Source of the DNA: Paracyclopina nana | Taxonomy: Eukaryota > Arthropoda > Copepoda > Cyclopoida > Cyclopettidae | Length of the DNA stretch: 64,000 nucleotides | Direction: 5' to 3' | Assembly (NCBI GenBank): GCA_019096065.1 | Contig: JAGUCH010000001.1 | Span: 2,294,001 to 2,358,000 of the forward strand | Part shown: piece after piece, positions 23,601-34,952 of the stretch | Numbering within the stretch: position 1 is the first letter of the stretch | How the letters are laid out: each line of letters begins with the position of its first letter | The notes under the pieces: generated by a model | The model's database searches: none | Seen by the model: only the letters and a program-made list of their open reading frames with translations | Told to the model about the DNA's origin: nothing | Translations under genes and position numbers: made by a program

Positions 23601-26220
23601 TCAGAAAATCCACTGATAAATTAACTAGTTGAGCTACGTGTTTATTTGTGCCACTTAATTTATCTGGTATACCTAATAGTTAGCAATTGGATTAAAAATA
23701 ATTTACTGAACCTGTGTGGCCACTAATTGGCCTCAACTATAATAATGATGGTAAGATGCATGTCTCAATGAGAGATCGTTTTTAAGGCCGAGCAGCTGAT
23801 GAACATTTGGCAAAAAATCACATCTACTTGATTAGAATGAAACAAGTTATAATGGTAACTAGTGTGCAGTTTTTGGTATCTTTATCTAGAGATAATGGAC
23901 CACTTTTTTATCTCTGAAAATAATGAATATGCAAAAAAATGCTATCAAGTGGGTGCCATCTTGAAAAAGATGGAAACAAAGAAGAGTACCAGTTAGTAAC
24001 ATTCATGAAATTATCAAAGTAACTAAAAGCAGAAACGAGGAAGGAAAAAGCAGAGCAAATTCGACATTTCCTGTAGAAATGCAGAACCTGCGTAAATCCC
24101 CTCGATTTTGCCGCATTTTTTTCGCGTGTTGCTAAATTTAAAAGAAGTTGCTTTAGTAGCTGTGGAACTATGTGCAGTTGGCATTTCAACATTGGGGCCG
24201 AGCCCTGGCTTGATAAGAGCTCCTGATAGCAGACTCAGATAGCTGAAGATTGCGTCTTTCTTCTCTTTTGCTACCAATCTCAGATCATGTGTTTAGAAGG
24301 GGAAAAGAGCTGGCAGAATTATTCATAGCCAGAGAAAATCCCCAGAATCGAGGAGGAGCAGCTGCTGCAAACAGGTTGCGTGACTCACAAAAAATTCAAT
24401 TGTTGCGCAACCAGTGTGAATAGCAGCTCTCATAAGGAGATGGTTAATTGGAAATATCAGTCCAGCCATGAAACTAGCTTTTGTCGTTTAACATGTTTGT
24501 GAGCTTAATTTGTATCAGTGCCTCCATATCAGAGATACGGATTGCTATAAAAATTTTAATGGGCTGGCTTTAACCAGTTAAGGATCAGCAGAAAGGCAGC
24601 CAACAACTCCAACTGCTGCATTATAAGTGACCTTATCTCAGTTTAGACAGTTGAAACTTTGAAACTGTCCAAATTGCACTTTTATCACAGTGTCAGTCAC
24701 ATTATTGTGTGTGTATTTGAATTTTCGTATTTCATCGTCGTGTGGTATGTGGGACTGAGATAAAAAAGAGACGTCTTATCACACTTTTGCCAGACATGGA
24801 GACAGCTGAAACGAACGCGAAGCTATCTTATCCCTATCTAAATCGCATCCCTCCTCCCACTCTCGTTCAATTCCAGCAAGAAACAAAGAAAATCGAACAC
24901 CGAAACCCTTCAAAAAATCCAGACCTTTTTTATTCAGGAGCTTTAAAATGAGCTGTGAAAATTAGCTTCGGCTATATTTTACAAGTCTACCTCAAATTGG
25001 CCCAAAAGAGAAAAACATAGTTTTTTAAAATTACTTTTGATAAAAACTCAGAAATTAGACTTTATAACCATTATTCTATGGTTACAAAGCAGTATTATCT
25101 CTCTTGCCAATTTCCGCTGGCATATCAAGATTGCTATCACTGATGATTTAGAAAGCTACTGCTATGCTGGTTTTTCAGTGGCTAGGCCGCCATTTTGGAG
25201 CTAAATGTGTGTGTGTATGCCACACTGATAAGAGCCTTGAGTAGTGACAGCGTTATCTTTGTGGCTCAGTCTAGTGTGGTAGTCGTAGTACAGCAGTAGT
25301 GCTGATCAAACGACGATTTTCAACATGAAAAGGGCTTTCAAAGTCCATCCACCACAGATAAGCAAGAGCGGAGCTAGGTTGTAAAAAAGAAAGTAGATAA
25401 CCACTGCTGCTGCTGTGTGCTTGACAGACTCGGCTGCTCCTGATAAAAACTACACATATAATACTTTGAAACGACCATGATTTTTTAAACCCTTATCTCG
25501 TGAGCTCTTTAAAAATGATGTGGGTCTATTTATATACCAGCCAAGATAAAGCGGGATGTTGTGTGGCAGTCACTTCTCAAAACCTCTCATTTCTAGCCTT
25601 AAAATGACTGGAACGATTTCAGCTCAGCAAAATGTTACCAATGGCTGAGCAATTTTTCTCCAAAACAAATCTGGAAGTGACAGCTATAGGAATTTTCAAA
25701 TTCAAATACACTCAACCTCGTTTGATGATTTCAGGCAAAATCTGCTACTATTTGACTTTCCCCTCACCCTGTTTGCAAGTATACTGTTTCGTATTTTAGC
25801 TCTTTGCAAAACACGTGGACTGTGGGATGAGAGATAAGCAAGCAAGTCTTATCAGGAGACTAGCAGCAGCTGCAGCAGCCCAAGGCTCAGATCATCTGCT
25901 TTCTAATGCGCGGTTCAGATGACTCCACCCTTGGTAATGGTGGATGTGAGATAAGCTCTGGCGACTTCAAAGGCCGACAGCAGATAAGACAAGGCCATTG
26001 AAAGAAGGTCCTGATAGGGAAGCCACATGCATCATCACAAATGCCACGCAAGCCAGACATATCAGCAACCTACCAACCGATATCATTGCTCAATCCATGT
26101 CAAGCTATCCAATAATAGCAAGCCCACCTCATACACTACTATAGAAGCTGAAAAACTCAGTTTTTTCCAGGGGCAGATCATGGTGTATTTCAGGGCAAAA
26201 CAATATTAAAATAAATTAGT
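20644..26220. other. Gene-free region between the FOG gene and the cuticle array
   Basis: No gene recognised. It starts with the FOG 3'UTR; AATAAAAA at about 21562 is a plausible polyadenylation signal. Small features include a 10-bp inverted repeat ATGGAATATC/GATATTCCAT at 23036-23070. GATA motifs become dense towards the right end (separate entry). Confidence 0.45.
25220..26015. promoter_or_regulatory. Dense cluster of GATA-factor motifs (candidate enhancer)
   Basis: Reading both strands for WGATAR I find about twelve matches in about 800 bp, near 25225, 25252, 25356, 25392, 25440, 25493, 25543, 25830, 25847, 25949, 25982 and 26010. Chance expectation for a 6-mer of this degeneracy is about two to three in AT-rich DNA. 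It lies between a GATA-cofactor gene (FOG) and the first cuticle gene. Its use as an enhancer is inferred. Confidence 0.45.
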
Positions 26221-28203
26221 TCATTTCTTGGTGAGGGATCTGCCAAGGGGCAAATTATGAAAACTTGACCCATGATTTGAGGATTCAGAAGGACTAGGTG
26301 GACCTGGCAGGGGAGATCTGAGAGGGGCTGAAAGAGGGCCCAAAGGAGCTGCCATTGGTGACTCAGCTGTGAACCTCAGAGGACGATTGTTTTGAAGACT
26401 GAGATCTCCATTCAGTCCATCCAAGTTTCTTAGAGGTGAGTTGTTGGCAAAATCGTTAGGTGCAATCCGTCCATTTGAAAGTCCCACGGGAGAATTGATG
26501 TCATTGATGCCGTTGATGAATGGTGAAGGTGTTGATCCAAATTGGCCATTGCCAACACCAAATTGAGAGTTGCCATTCACAAAAGGGCCCTGTGTTGCTC
26601 CAAAGGGCCTATTAGCCAGTCCAAAAGGAGAGTTATTGCCAACGGGGAAGTTGGGAAAGCGTCCAGCTCCTAATTGTCCATTAGACAGTCCAAAGGAATT
26701 GCCATTATTCACAAAAGGTCCACCAGTTGATCCAAACTGTCCATTTGAAAGTCCTAAGGGATTGCCATCATTCACAAAAGGTCCCACTGTCGGTCCAAAT
26801 TGTCCATTTGACAGTCCAAAGGAATTGGCATCATTCACAAATGGTCCAACTGTTGATCCAAATTGCCCATTCGACAATCCATTGTTGAAGGGTCCAATGG
26901 TTGATCCAAATTGTCCAGGGTTTACAAAGGGTGTAGTAGATCCAAATGGTCTATCAAGTCCACTTGAAAGTCCAAACGGAGAGTTGTCATTGACAAAGGG
27001 TGAAGGAGTGGACCCAAATGGGCCATTGGCCAATCCATTGTTAAATGGTGCTAAAGTTGGTCCAAAGGGCCTATTAGAAAGTCCCAAAGGAGTGTTCAAA
27101 TTCACAAAAGATGAGGCTCCTGTTGGCCTATTTGAAAATGACAAGGGCCTATTGACAAAGGGTCCAGGTGTGGCTCCAAATGGTCTATTTCCATCCAATA
27201 GTGGTCCAGGTGTGGCTCCAAATGGTCTATTTCCGTCCAATAGTGGTCCAGGTGTAGCTCCAAAAGGCCTACTTGGGTTTCCCAAGGGCCCATTGGGTAG
27301 CCCTAAAAGCCCATCAACATCATCCTCATCTCCAAAGGGCAAATCTGGCCTATCTTCAAAAGGTCGGTTTGAAAGTATTCCTAATGGAAGATCTTCTTCC
27401 AATAAATCTTCCTCCAGCAAAGGCACATCATCATCCAGGCTATTGACAAAAGGCCTGTTAGTGGGTCCAAAAGGCCTGTTAGTGGGTCCAAAAGGCCTAT
27501 TGGTGGGTCCAAAAGGTCTATTTGTGGGTCCAAAGGGTCTATTTGTGGGTCCAAAGGGTCTATTTGAGAGTCCCAAGGGAAGTTGATTATTTACAAAATT
27601 GGAGCCAGCAAAAGGTGCAGGCGTGCTGACAAAAGGTCGGTGCTCAAGAGGTGAGGGTAAGAAAGGAACTTCAGGTGCGGATGTCAAGTGATGAACATGA
27701 CCAGGCACAGGTGTGGAAATGAAAGGTGCAGGTGTGACTCTGTAAGGCCCGTTATTATCAGGTGCGGGCAGTACATCATAGACAGGTGCAGGTGTGACAT
27801 GTGCATGGTGCAAAGGTGCTCCAAATTCAGGATCGTCCAGAATTGAGCGCCCACTGTATTTCACATCAGCCACATATCCACTCACATCATCCACATAGTA
27901 GGTCACAGTTTGCAGTCTGCCATCAGGAAGTTGCACATGATATTCACCATTGATTCGGTCCCCATTGTTGACTTGATTGTGGCCAAAATTGAGGCCATTG
28001 TGCACATCTTCAACTCCATACCCAAACTGATGAGGTTCATGAATACCATCTTCGTGGTGAGGTAGATACGTTGGCTTGTCCCCAAGTGCCACAGTAGCTA
28101 AAGCAAAAACCAGCAAAGCCTGAAACAAAAGCAAACGTTAATTCCACACTTAACCTAATTTTCTCTGAGTTGAAATTCAAATGTAAAAGAATTTTACCTT
28201 CAT
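26221..28203 (-). CDS. Cuticle protein with full RR chitin-binding domain and long NGPFG-type repeats
   Basis: Secreted structural protein of the exoskeleton. Exon 1 (28203-28198) encodes only Met-Lys, and exon 2 (28119-26221) the rest; intron 78 nt, 634 residues in total. The signal peptide is about residues 1-15. The RR domain at about 33-92 has FGYGVED, GEYHVQLPDGR and SGYVADVKYSG and is expected to bind chitin. The remaining 540 residues are a low-complexity tail of repeats around NRPFGPT, GNRPFGATPGP and FGLSNGQFGST, resembling the elastic repeats of pro-resilin-like proteins. By far the longest product in the array. The tail is repeat-rich at the DNA level, so a long open frame appears on the opposite strand as a by-product. 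Confidence 0.88.
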
Positions 28204-28266
28204 TTTTGTTGATGTGGCTTTGAAGGCAGTTGATGGTTGAATGATGACTTAAGTGAATATCAAGGA

Positions 28267-28275
28267 CTTTATATA
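28267..28275 (-). promoter_or_regulatory. TATA box of the cuticle gene at 26221
   Basis: TATATAAAG on the minus strand, about 65 bp before the ATG. A TCATCATT start-like sequence lies about 30 bp downstream. Confidence 0.7.
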
Positions 28276-28461
28276 GTTTTAAGGCCTTCTTAGGCTGGAG
28301 AGCGCGATGCAAAATGCGTAAGGTAAAAACCTGAAGGCACTCAAATTCCAGTTTATTCTCAAGAGGGATGATGGCTGTATTTTCTTTTGAATGTCAGATA
28401 CAAATCTGTTTCCCGAATGAATTCCAGTTTATTTGCCATATACACTTAAAATTTGACATTC

Positions 28462-28918
28462 CACAGTGGCTCAAAATGCCTTCTGGACGCGCACGGGAAA
28501 AAACTCGCGAAATCGTAGGAGTCAATTTTCATAGGGCCGTAAGCTAAAAACTAACATTCAGGGCTCCCAAGTCCGCAAATTTCCGCAGCCAATTTTGATG
28601 AATAATCATTAAATGGGGTCTGATTGACCTCTCAGTCATAAAAGAGCAATTCAATTCGATTCCAATCAAAAGTTATGGATGCCAAAAAACGGCGCAAAAA
28701 TGGCTATTCTACCATTTTTCTTAATGAACACTTTTTCCAGCAAAGTTTGATTTTGAAGTCAAATTTGAATATGTATCTGTCAATTCAAACCATTTTTGGC
28801 TCTTTTCAATGCCTATAAGTTAACCCAATTAGAAGTTGTCAATTGGTGGTTAAATGAGAATTCGGGCGATTTGGCGGATTTTCTCGTGCGCGTGAAAATG
28901 GCTTTTTGACCCACTGTG
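28462..28918. mobile_element. Non-autonomous DNA transposon with CACAGTG termini and 5-bp TSD
   Basis: 457-bp element with imperfect terminal inverted repeats of about 40 bp. The left end begins CACAGTGGCTCAAAATGCC and the right end reads CACAGTGGGTCAAAAAGCC on the other strand. Both flanks are CATTC (28457-28461 and 28919-28923), a 5-bp target duplication. CAC-starting termini with 5-bp duplications fit the Transib superfamily. No transposase is inside. Confidence 0.65.
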
Positions 28919-28923
28919 CATTC

Positions 28924-29965
28924 CAAGAATATTGAATGACCTTAAAAAAGTTCCTTTGCCCCTCAAAATTGATTGAACCTTAGCTTTTCAGCACTAATGC
29001 AATTTGTGATTTTTTTCATAAAATGGACCTCCAAAAATTAAGATATTCTATCACATGAAGCGATTTTTGATTGAACCAAGGAAATAGCGGCACTTATTTT
29101 ACCAATAGCGAATCATTTAAATATGGAACACTTTTTTGTGGTGTAATTTGACCAAAAGCGCTATACGTGAATTTTTATTAGACCGAGCAATATTGGTTTT
29201 TTGCTCGATTTGAGATAAGGCGAACTTCAAGCTTCCTGTACCATCTTAGGCGTTCTTCCAGTTTTACAGATTTTTTGGCAATTCACCTTCATAGCTGCTA
29301 AAGTGGTAGAACAAATCGTGTTGAACTTTAACCTTTAAAGGTCAAATCAAGTTCACTATTGAAATAATCATGAATTGTTGCTCCTCCAATGTTTCATTTT
29401 GAGTCATATACAATTTCAGCAACCTTTACAGACTAATTGATAAACGCAGGAAACGCGATCTATTGGAATTGAACTTTTATATTCTACATCTCAAATAGAG
29501 CATAAATACATACGTAGGATGATCAAAGAGTAGAATACGCTTAATACTTTTGTCAATGCACATTGCTTGACACTTCCTTTTTGTAGCTGTGTTAAGTAGC
29601 TTAGTTTGCAGGCTTCGTTTTCACGTTAGCTAGTCTAGACTCAATGCTAAAAGGTAATTTAGAGCCAATTTTGCACGGTAGGGAACCTCATTTCATTCAA
29701 AATGTCAAAACGATGCTTAGCCTCCAATTCCAATTTTATACTTCATCAACTCTAATGTCACGAATTCGTTAAATGAATCCGATACATCCTAATAACCTTC
29801 ATACTGGACCGAATTACCGGTTTCATCACCCGTCACAATATAGAATTTGCTTGTTAACATTCTTGCCAAAATCATGCTGGCCGTGTGGGAAGTTGGAAAA
29901 TCGAATCCAAGCTGTAGAACATAAACTGTAGTAGGTAGGAATTTTATTTGGCTCAAATAAATAGC
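28924..29965. other. Intergenic between the first two cuticle genes
   Basis: No gene or clear repeat seen. The right end is the 3' region of the cuticle gene at 29966. Confidence 0.35.
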
Positions 29966-30688
29966 TTAAGCATTGTATCTTGGTGCTGGTTTGTAGACAG
30001 GGGCTGGGGCATAGGCTGGGGCAGGCTTGTATGCTGGGGCAGGTGCTGGGGCATAAGCTGGGGCGGGCTTGTAGGCGGGGGCAGGGGCGTACTTGGCTTC
30101 TCCGCTGTAGGACACATCAGCCACATATCCGGAGTAATCATCGGCAACATGGTAGTTCACAGTCTGGAGCCTGCCATCAGGGAGAAGAACATGGTAGCTA
30201 CCCTTGGTGGCATAGCCGTCGCGAGACTCGTCTTGGCCAAAGTTAAGCCCAGCATAGTCGTCATTGACGGCATATCCGTAGTTGTATACTGGTGGGGCAT
30301 CGGCATAAGCTGGAGAAGGTTCATGGTAAACAGGTGCATGATGGACAGGTGCAGCATGGTGAACTGGGGCAGCATGATGGGCAGGGGCAGCATGATGAAC
30401 TGGGGCAGCATGATGAACTGGGGCATGATGAAGTGGGGCAGCATGATGAACTGGGGCATGGTGGACTGGGGCATGATGAAGTGGGGCATGATGAACAGGG
30501 GCATGGTGAACAGGGGCATGGTGAACAGGGGCATGGTGAAGTGGGGCAGCATGGTGCCTCACTGGTCCAAGTCCAGTGTCAGCAAGGACAACAGAAGCCA
30601 TAGCCAAGATGATAAAAGCCTTGAGTAAAAGATAAGTTAGCTGGATTGGCAATATGGTTAAGTCCAAAATTCCTCTGCTTACCCTCAT
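29966..30688 (-). CDS. Cuticle protein, full RR domain, HHAP repeats
   Basis: Exons 30688-30683 (Met-Arg) and 30619-29966; the intron is 63 nt and the protein has 219 residues. A signal peptide of about 15 residues is followed by His-rich repeats (PVHHA units) at about 20-95, the RR domain at 114-175 (YNYGYAVNDDYAGLNFG, LLPDGRLQTVNYHVADD, SGYVADVSYSG) and a C-terminal AYKPAP repeat tail ending RYNA. Role: chitin-binding exoskeletal matrix protein. The RR domain and tail are almost the same, down to most synonymous sites, as those of the gene at 52839, which lies 22 kb away on the other strand. Confidence 0.9.
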   Translation of the reverse strand: MRVSRGILDLTILPIQLTYLLLKAFIILAMASVVLADTGLGPVRHHAAPLHHAPVHHAPVHHAPVHHAPLHHAPVHHAPVHHAAPLHHAPVHHAAPVHHAAPAHHAAPVHHAAPVHHAPVYHEPSPAYADAPPVYNYGYAVNDDYAGLNFGQDESRDGYATKGSYHVLLPDGRLQTVNYHVADDYSGYVADVSYSGEAKYAPAPAYKPAPAYAPAPAPAYKPAPAYAPAPVYKPAPRYNA

Positions 30689-30750
30689 GATGGTTGTTGG
30701 TTAAAATAGATCAAGAGATGAAATGATACCAGGCAGTGGCAACGCTTTGG

Positions 30751-30758
30751 TATTTATA
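30751..30758 (-). promoter_or_regulatory. TATA box of the cuticle gene at 29966
   Basis: TATAAATA on the minus strand, about 65 bp before the ATG; TATCATTTC about 30 bp downstream is a likely transcription start. Confidence 0.65.
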
Positions 30759-30842
30759 GCTCATTGGCAACAGCAGTTGTTGCGGACGCAACACTCTCGT
30801 GCACGTGCCCCACAAAACAAATCGAAAAGTAGTAGGGATTTA

Positions 30843-30950
30843 ATACCGATTTAGTAGGTATATTAAGTCGCTACTTTTGAGCAAGAATACGGCTAGAACC
30901 GTAACGCTTTGATTACATAAATCGATCGGCAAAACATACTTTATAAAATT
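30843..30950 (+). repeat. Direct repeat, left copy
   Basis: About 108 bp that recurs with very few changes at 32727-32835, in the same orientation. It starts ATACCGATTTAGTAGG and ends ACTTTATAAAATT. Confidence 0.75.
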
Positions 30951-31401
30951 AGAGATATGTTTTTAAATTCATTTCTAATATCATCTCTGCACTCAATATA
31001 TGTCATATAAACAATAAAAAATGGAATATATTAATTTGTTAAAGACTTAACTTAAATCAAAATTGTACCTAATAGGTAGTTTACCCATATTAAATATGTA
31101 GAATGTACATTTACTACTATTAAAATCATGGTATTTTTTTTACTTTTTTTCTTGGTATGCATATCTATTTTATTTGCCTATATTATCTATATAATAGATA
31201 GTAAAGTTACTTTTAATGTGTAATTAAATCTCATCTAATTGTGTTTGTTACTCTTCTAATCTACCAGAAATATTCACTTATATGCTGTTTATTGTTACTT
31301 TTTGCCTCCTTTATTTTTGTCAGAAATATATTTTTTTTCTACATATACACACACTAAATATTATAATTTAAACTGAAAGCCTGACATTTGTAGGCTCACT
31401 C

Positions 31402-32395
31402 TAGAGGTGTATCGGGCTCAGGCCCGAGCCCGAAAGCCCGATACCAATTTCTGGCCCGAGCTAAATAAGACCCCAGCCCGAGCCCGACTCGGGCCGATTT
31501 ACAGAAAGCCCGAAAAAGCCCGAAGTCATTTTCAAAAAGCCCGAAGTGGCCCGAATGACATTTTTTAAAAATTCAAAAACTTGTTAAAAATCAGAAAAAC
31601 AATTGCTCCAGATTGTGAGCTTTAATATTGAGTTTGATTGTTAAGTATCCCTTCATTTGCATAACCTTCAGTAATTGATGAGAATTTCATAACAATAAAG
31701 TGATGTTTATTCTAGTGATGGAACGAGTTTCAGCTTGGCTTGAAAGCTTGAAGCTAAAACCCAGCTTGAGCTACATAAGCAAAAAGCTTGGGATAGCTCG
31801 AACCAAATTTTGAAAAGCTTGAAAAAGCTTGAACCCAAAAAATACAAAGCTTGAAAAAGCTTGACGCCAAAAAATTTCAAAACTTTATCCATTTTTTATC
31901 AAAACAAAAAAGGGCAAATTCTAAAATTAGCAAACACTTGAGGGAGTGAAGGACTTAATCAAAGTTAAAGCTATTTCTGTCTTTATTTGCGCTTTTTGGG
32001 TAATTTTGTCAAATCTGTTGACTAATTTCCATTTTTTATGTCAAAATACTAAAAAAGTGAAAAGCTTGAAAAAAGCTTGAAATGTTAAATTTCGAGCTTG
32101 AAAAAGCTTGATAATAATTTTCAAAAGCTTGGGATCGCTCGAACACATTTCTAAAAGCTTGAAGCTTGATCAAGCTGAAAATTTCCGGCTCGTTCCATCA
32201 CTAGTTTATTCAGATTTTTCCTGAAAAATTGTAGATTTTGTCTCGGCCCGAAAAGCCCGTAACATTTTTTGACTGGCCCGAAAAAGCCCGAAGCCTGAAA
32301 AAAAAAGTTCAGGCCCGGCCCGACCCGACCCGAGTAATTTTTTAAAAGCCCGAGCCCGACCCGAGCCCGACATTTCTTGGCCCGATACACCTCTA
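31402..32395. mobile_element. hAT-like non-autonomous transposon (outer), 8-bp TSD
   Basis: 994 bp including a nested insertion. Terminal inverted repeats are TAGAGGTGTATCGGGC and its complement; flanking 8-bp duplications GCTCACTC at 31394-31401 and 32396-32403 are identical. Many GCCCGA motifs crowd both ends inside the termini, as expected of subterminal transposase-binding repeats of hAT elements. No transposase is encoded. Confidence 0.85.
31713..32203. mobile_element. hAT-like non-autonomous transposon nested in the outer one
   Basis: 491 bp. Termini are TAGTGATGGAACGAG and its complement CTCGTTCCATCACTA; the 8-bp duplication GTTTATTC at 31705-31712 and 32204-32211 is perfect. The interior is packed with AGCTTGA motifs on one strand or the other. 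It inserted after the outer element. Confidence 0.85.
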
Positions 32396-32726
32396 GCTCA
32401 CTCCACTCTATTGACTCATTTCATACATAAGTCTTTTGGTCATAAAGAGTTCTGACCTTAAAAAAATAGAGTGGATTATAGTGATTGTGTTACATAGAAT
32501 AAAATATTGAAATATTCTTAAAATCTCAGTTTTTGTATAAAAACTGAGGCTCATGATACTTACTCACTCAGTTTTAATGTTGTTCTAATCAACATCTATT
32601 AATGATGATTTTTGAAATCTTAAAACCATTCAAAGTTATTGATTAGAACAATTTCACAAATTATTGAATTGCAAGCAGAGCCATCTCTGAACAGTTTACT
32701 AAGTTCAATTTAAGAAAACAGATAAA

Positions 32727-32835
32727 ATACCGATTTAGTAGGTATATTAAGTCGCTACTTTTGAACAAGAATACGGCTAGAACCGTAACGCTTTGATTAC
32801 ATAAATCGATCGGCAAATACATACTTTATAAAATT
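32727..32835 (+). repeat. Direct repeat, right copy
   Basis: Copy of 30843-30950. The two differ by a few substitutions and one or two single-base indels. Confidence 0.75.
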
Positions 32836-34880
32836 TTCAAACTGGCTTTACTACATACTTACTACATACTTTTTGTTTTGTGGGGTGTTGACTTGGATTT
32901 ATGACGCCCGCTTTGACGCAGATTCGTGCAGTACGCAAACCATGTGGAAAAGAGTCTTTTATGACCTGGTTTTGTACCTTTTAACCAGTCTTGACCTTTT
33001 CTAAATAAGCTGGGGAATCACATCGAAAAAAAAACCTTTTTATACGTGGCTAAGATGAAAACACGTGGAGAAATATCAATTTAATTTTGTATGCGTTATT
33101 TTTCAGGGTGAGTAAGCTTGAAGGTTAACGAACTTGTTTCATGGCAAAGCTGTCAAGATTTTGAACTGGAGTCACATTGTGATATTTTCTTTGCTAATGG
33201 GAAAAACTCACTCCTCAAAAAATGCCCTCATACTAAGTACGGCAGAATAACCGCGCTATTTTTTATAACCAATTTCAAATTCAAAGCAACCTCATTCATA
33301 ACGAGGATGTAATTACAAGCAATTCAGCTACTTTTTTGCACACTGCTGAATAGCCCACATCCCCTTTTTTTCATGCGATAACAGGACTTTTTTACAAATA
33401 CATGAGACATTTTTTTACACATTTCCCACAGTGCATTTGCATAAATTGCTGACAACTGAAAATGTCAAGCTATAGCTAGTTCTACTTTTTGACCAAGCAG
33501 CAGCAACTCAGCTCCGTCCGGAAGGAAAACATTTTTATGACACAGTCAATAGCTCCCATAAAAGATAATTCTGCTCTTTTGAGTTAAGTAGAGCCATCAT
33601 CTACAGTTACTAATAGGAATGCACAACTTTGATTAATTTTTTATTCCATTTGGGAATGAGATCCTTGTAGGATATTTGCGTTGAAATCGCCACAAATTGA
33701 TAAAGTAACATATTACAATGTCAGTCTCCATGCTAAGCAAGATACTGGGACCTTCACAGGAAAAAATTGTATGTATTTGGCATGTTGGAATCCAGTAGGA
33801 GATAAGATAGAGTGAATTTTCATGTGAGCAGGTCAAAAAAGGTTGTTTTTTCTCATAACCCCGCCCATTTTGATGTTTCTATTCTGCAGCCCAAAATATC
33901 AGACAAGAGGAAGTGAACAAAGCTCAATTTGCATGGACCTACCCATCTTGAGAAATTCAACTAATTTTTGTAAATATGTTTTAATACATACACCGAGTGA
34001 TACGAGTTCCCTTAGTTTCATAATTGATGGCAGATGTGGAGGGCCTGAAACCTGTCTGCGTCAAATTGGCGTCATTGGGAGCTGCTACCGATTTTCCACT
34101 AAAATGCCCACGTTTGCCAAATTATGGTACCCTTTTGTTGGCCCCAAAAATAAAAAACGATGCATGATTTTTTCTTCGAATTCCTTTTGTCAAGGAAAAT
34201 ACAAGGGAAAAAAATCGAGGCCGGCCTTAAAAAATTAGTTACACCTTAACTTAACTAGTATGGATATTTTTATGTTCCATGAACATTTCTTGTTAAGGGT
34301 CATTAAGAATTTTTTGCAAAAGATATTAGCATCAGCTTGAATTCATGACATACTTTCTTCTTATATTATTATAAAGTAAAACAGTTAAAGCTGTGTAATT
34401 ATGTTTTTCCCATTTACGTAAATTAGTTTTCAACAGATACAGTGAAAAATGCGTTCTTCGGTGTAGAAGCACGTCAAGAAAAAAAGCCAGATACGTAGTT
34501 TTGGAGAAAGTAGTATATAATTGAAATACGAGATGGAAAGTTTCCCAAATTGCCTCTGCCTTCATCGCACCGTGAAGCTTTTTGTTACGCACAAAATCTT
34601 TTCTTTTTCGTCACAAATCTTGAAGACAAAATGAGAACGTTAGCGAGCTCCTCGAGATTTGACTAATTTTCTTTTTGAATCTTAGAAGCGCATGAACTCA
34701 GTTGCTTAGATCATTATTTTAGAACATACTCAACTTGATCTCCTAAGCAACTGCAATAGAAATTAGAAGAGGGCAACAAATTAAAATGTCAACCAGCAGC
34801 CATATAGTTTAGAAATCAACAATCTAGGTTTTACAGTGAATTAATATAGGAAGTAAACCTGTTCCGGCACTAAATTCAAC
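32836..34880. other. Intergenic between cuticle genes
   Basis: No gene recognised on either strand. Open frames here have no domain signal and no splice partners I can see. Confidence 0.35.
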
Positions 34881-34883
34881 ATA

Positions 34884-34890
34884 TATAAAA
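34884..34890 (+). promoter_or_regulatory. TATA box of the cuticle gene at 34953
   Basis: TATAAAA about 70 bp before the ATG, followed by GTCATCATTTC about 30 bp downstream. Confidence 0.7.
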
Positions 34891-34952
34891 GGCAGAAGCA
34901 GAATTTTTAAGTCATCATTTCTTCGTCAACAACAAAGGAAGGAACATCCAAA

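Noticed and set aside
26570..27586. 338-codon open frame on the plus strand, opposite the long cuticle gene
   Set aside because: It is an antisense shadow of the NGPFG repeat region: the low-complexity pattern (SPKGLL, GPKGLF) simply mirrors the coding repeats, with no start context, signal peptide or splice sites of its own.
29948..30628. 226-codon plus-strand frame over the HHAP repeats
   Set aside because: Shadow of the minus-strand cuticle gene at 29966, whose RR domain and two-codon exon are clear.
33843..34238. 131-codon open frame
   Set aside because: No signal peptide, no known motif and no splice partner; composition like the surrounding intergenic DNA.
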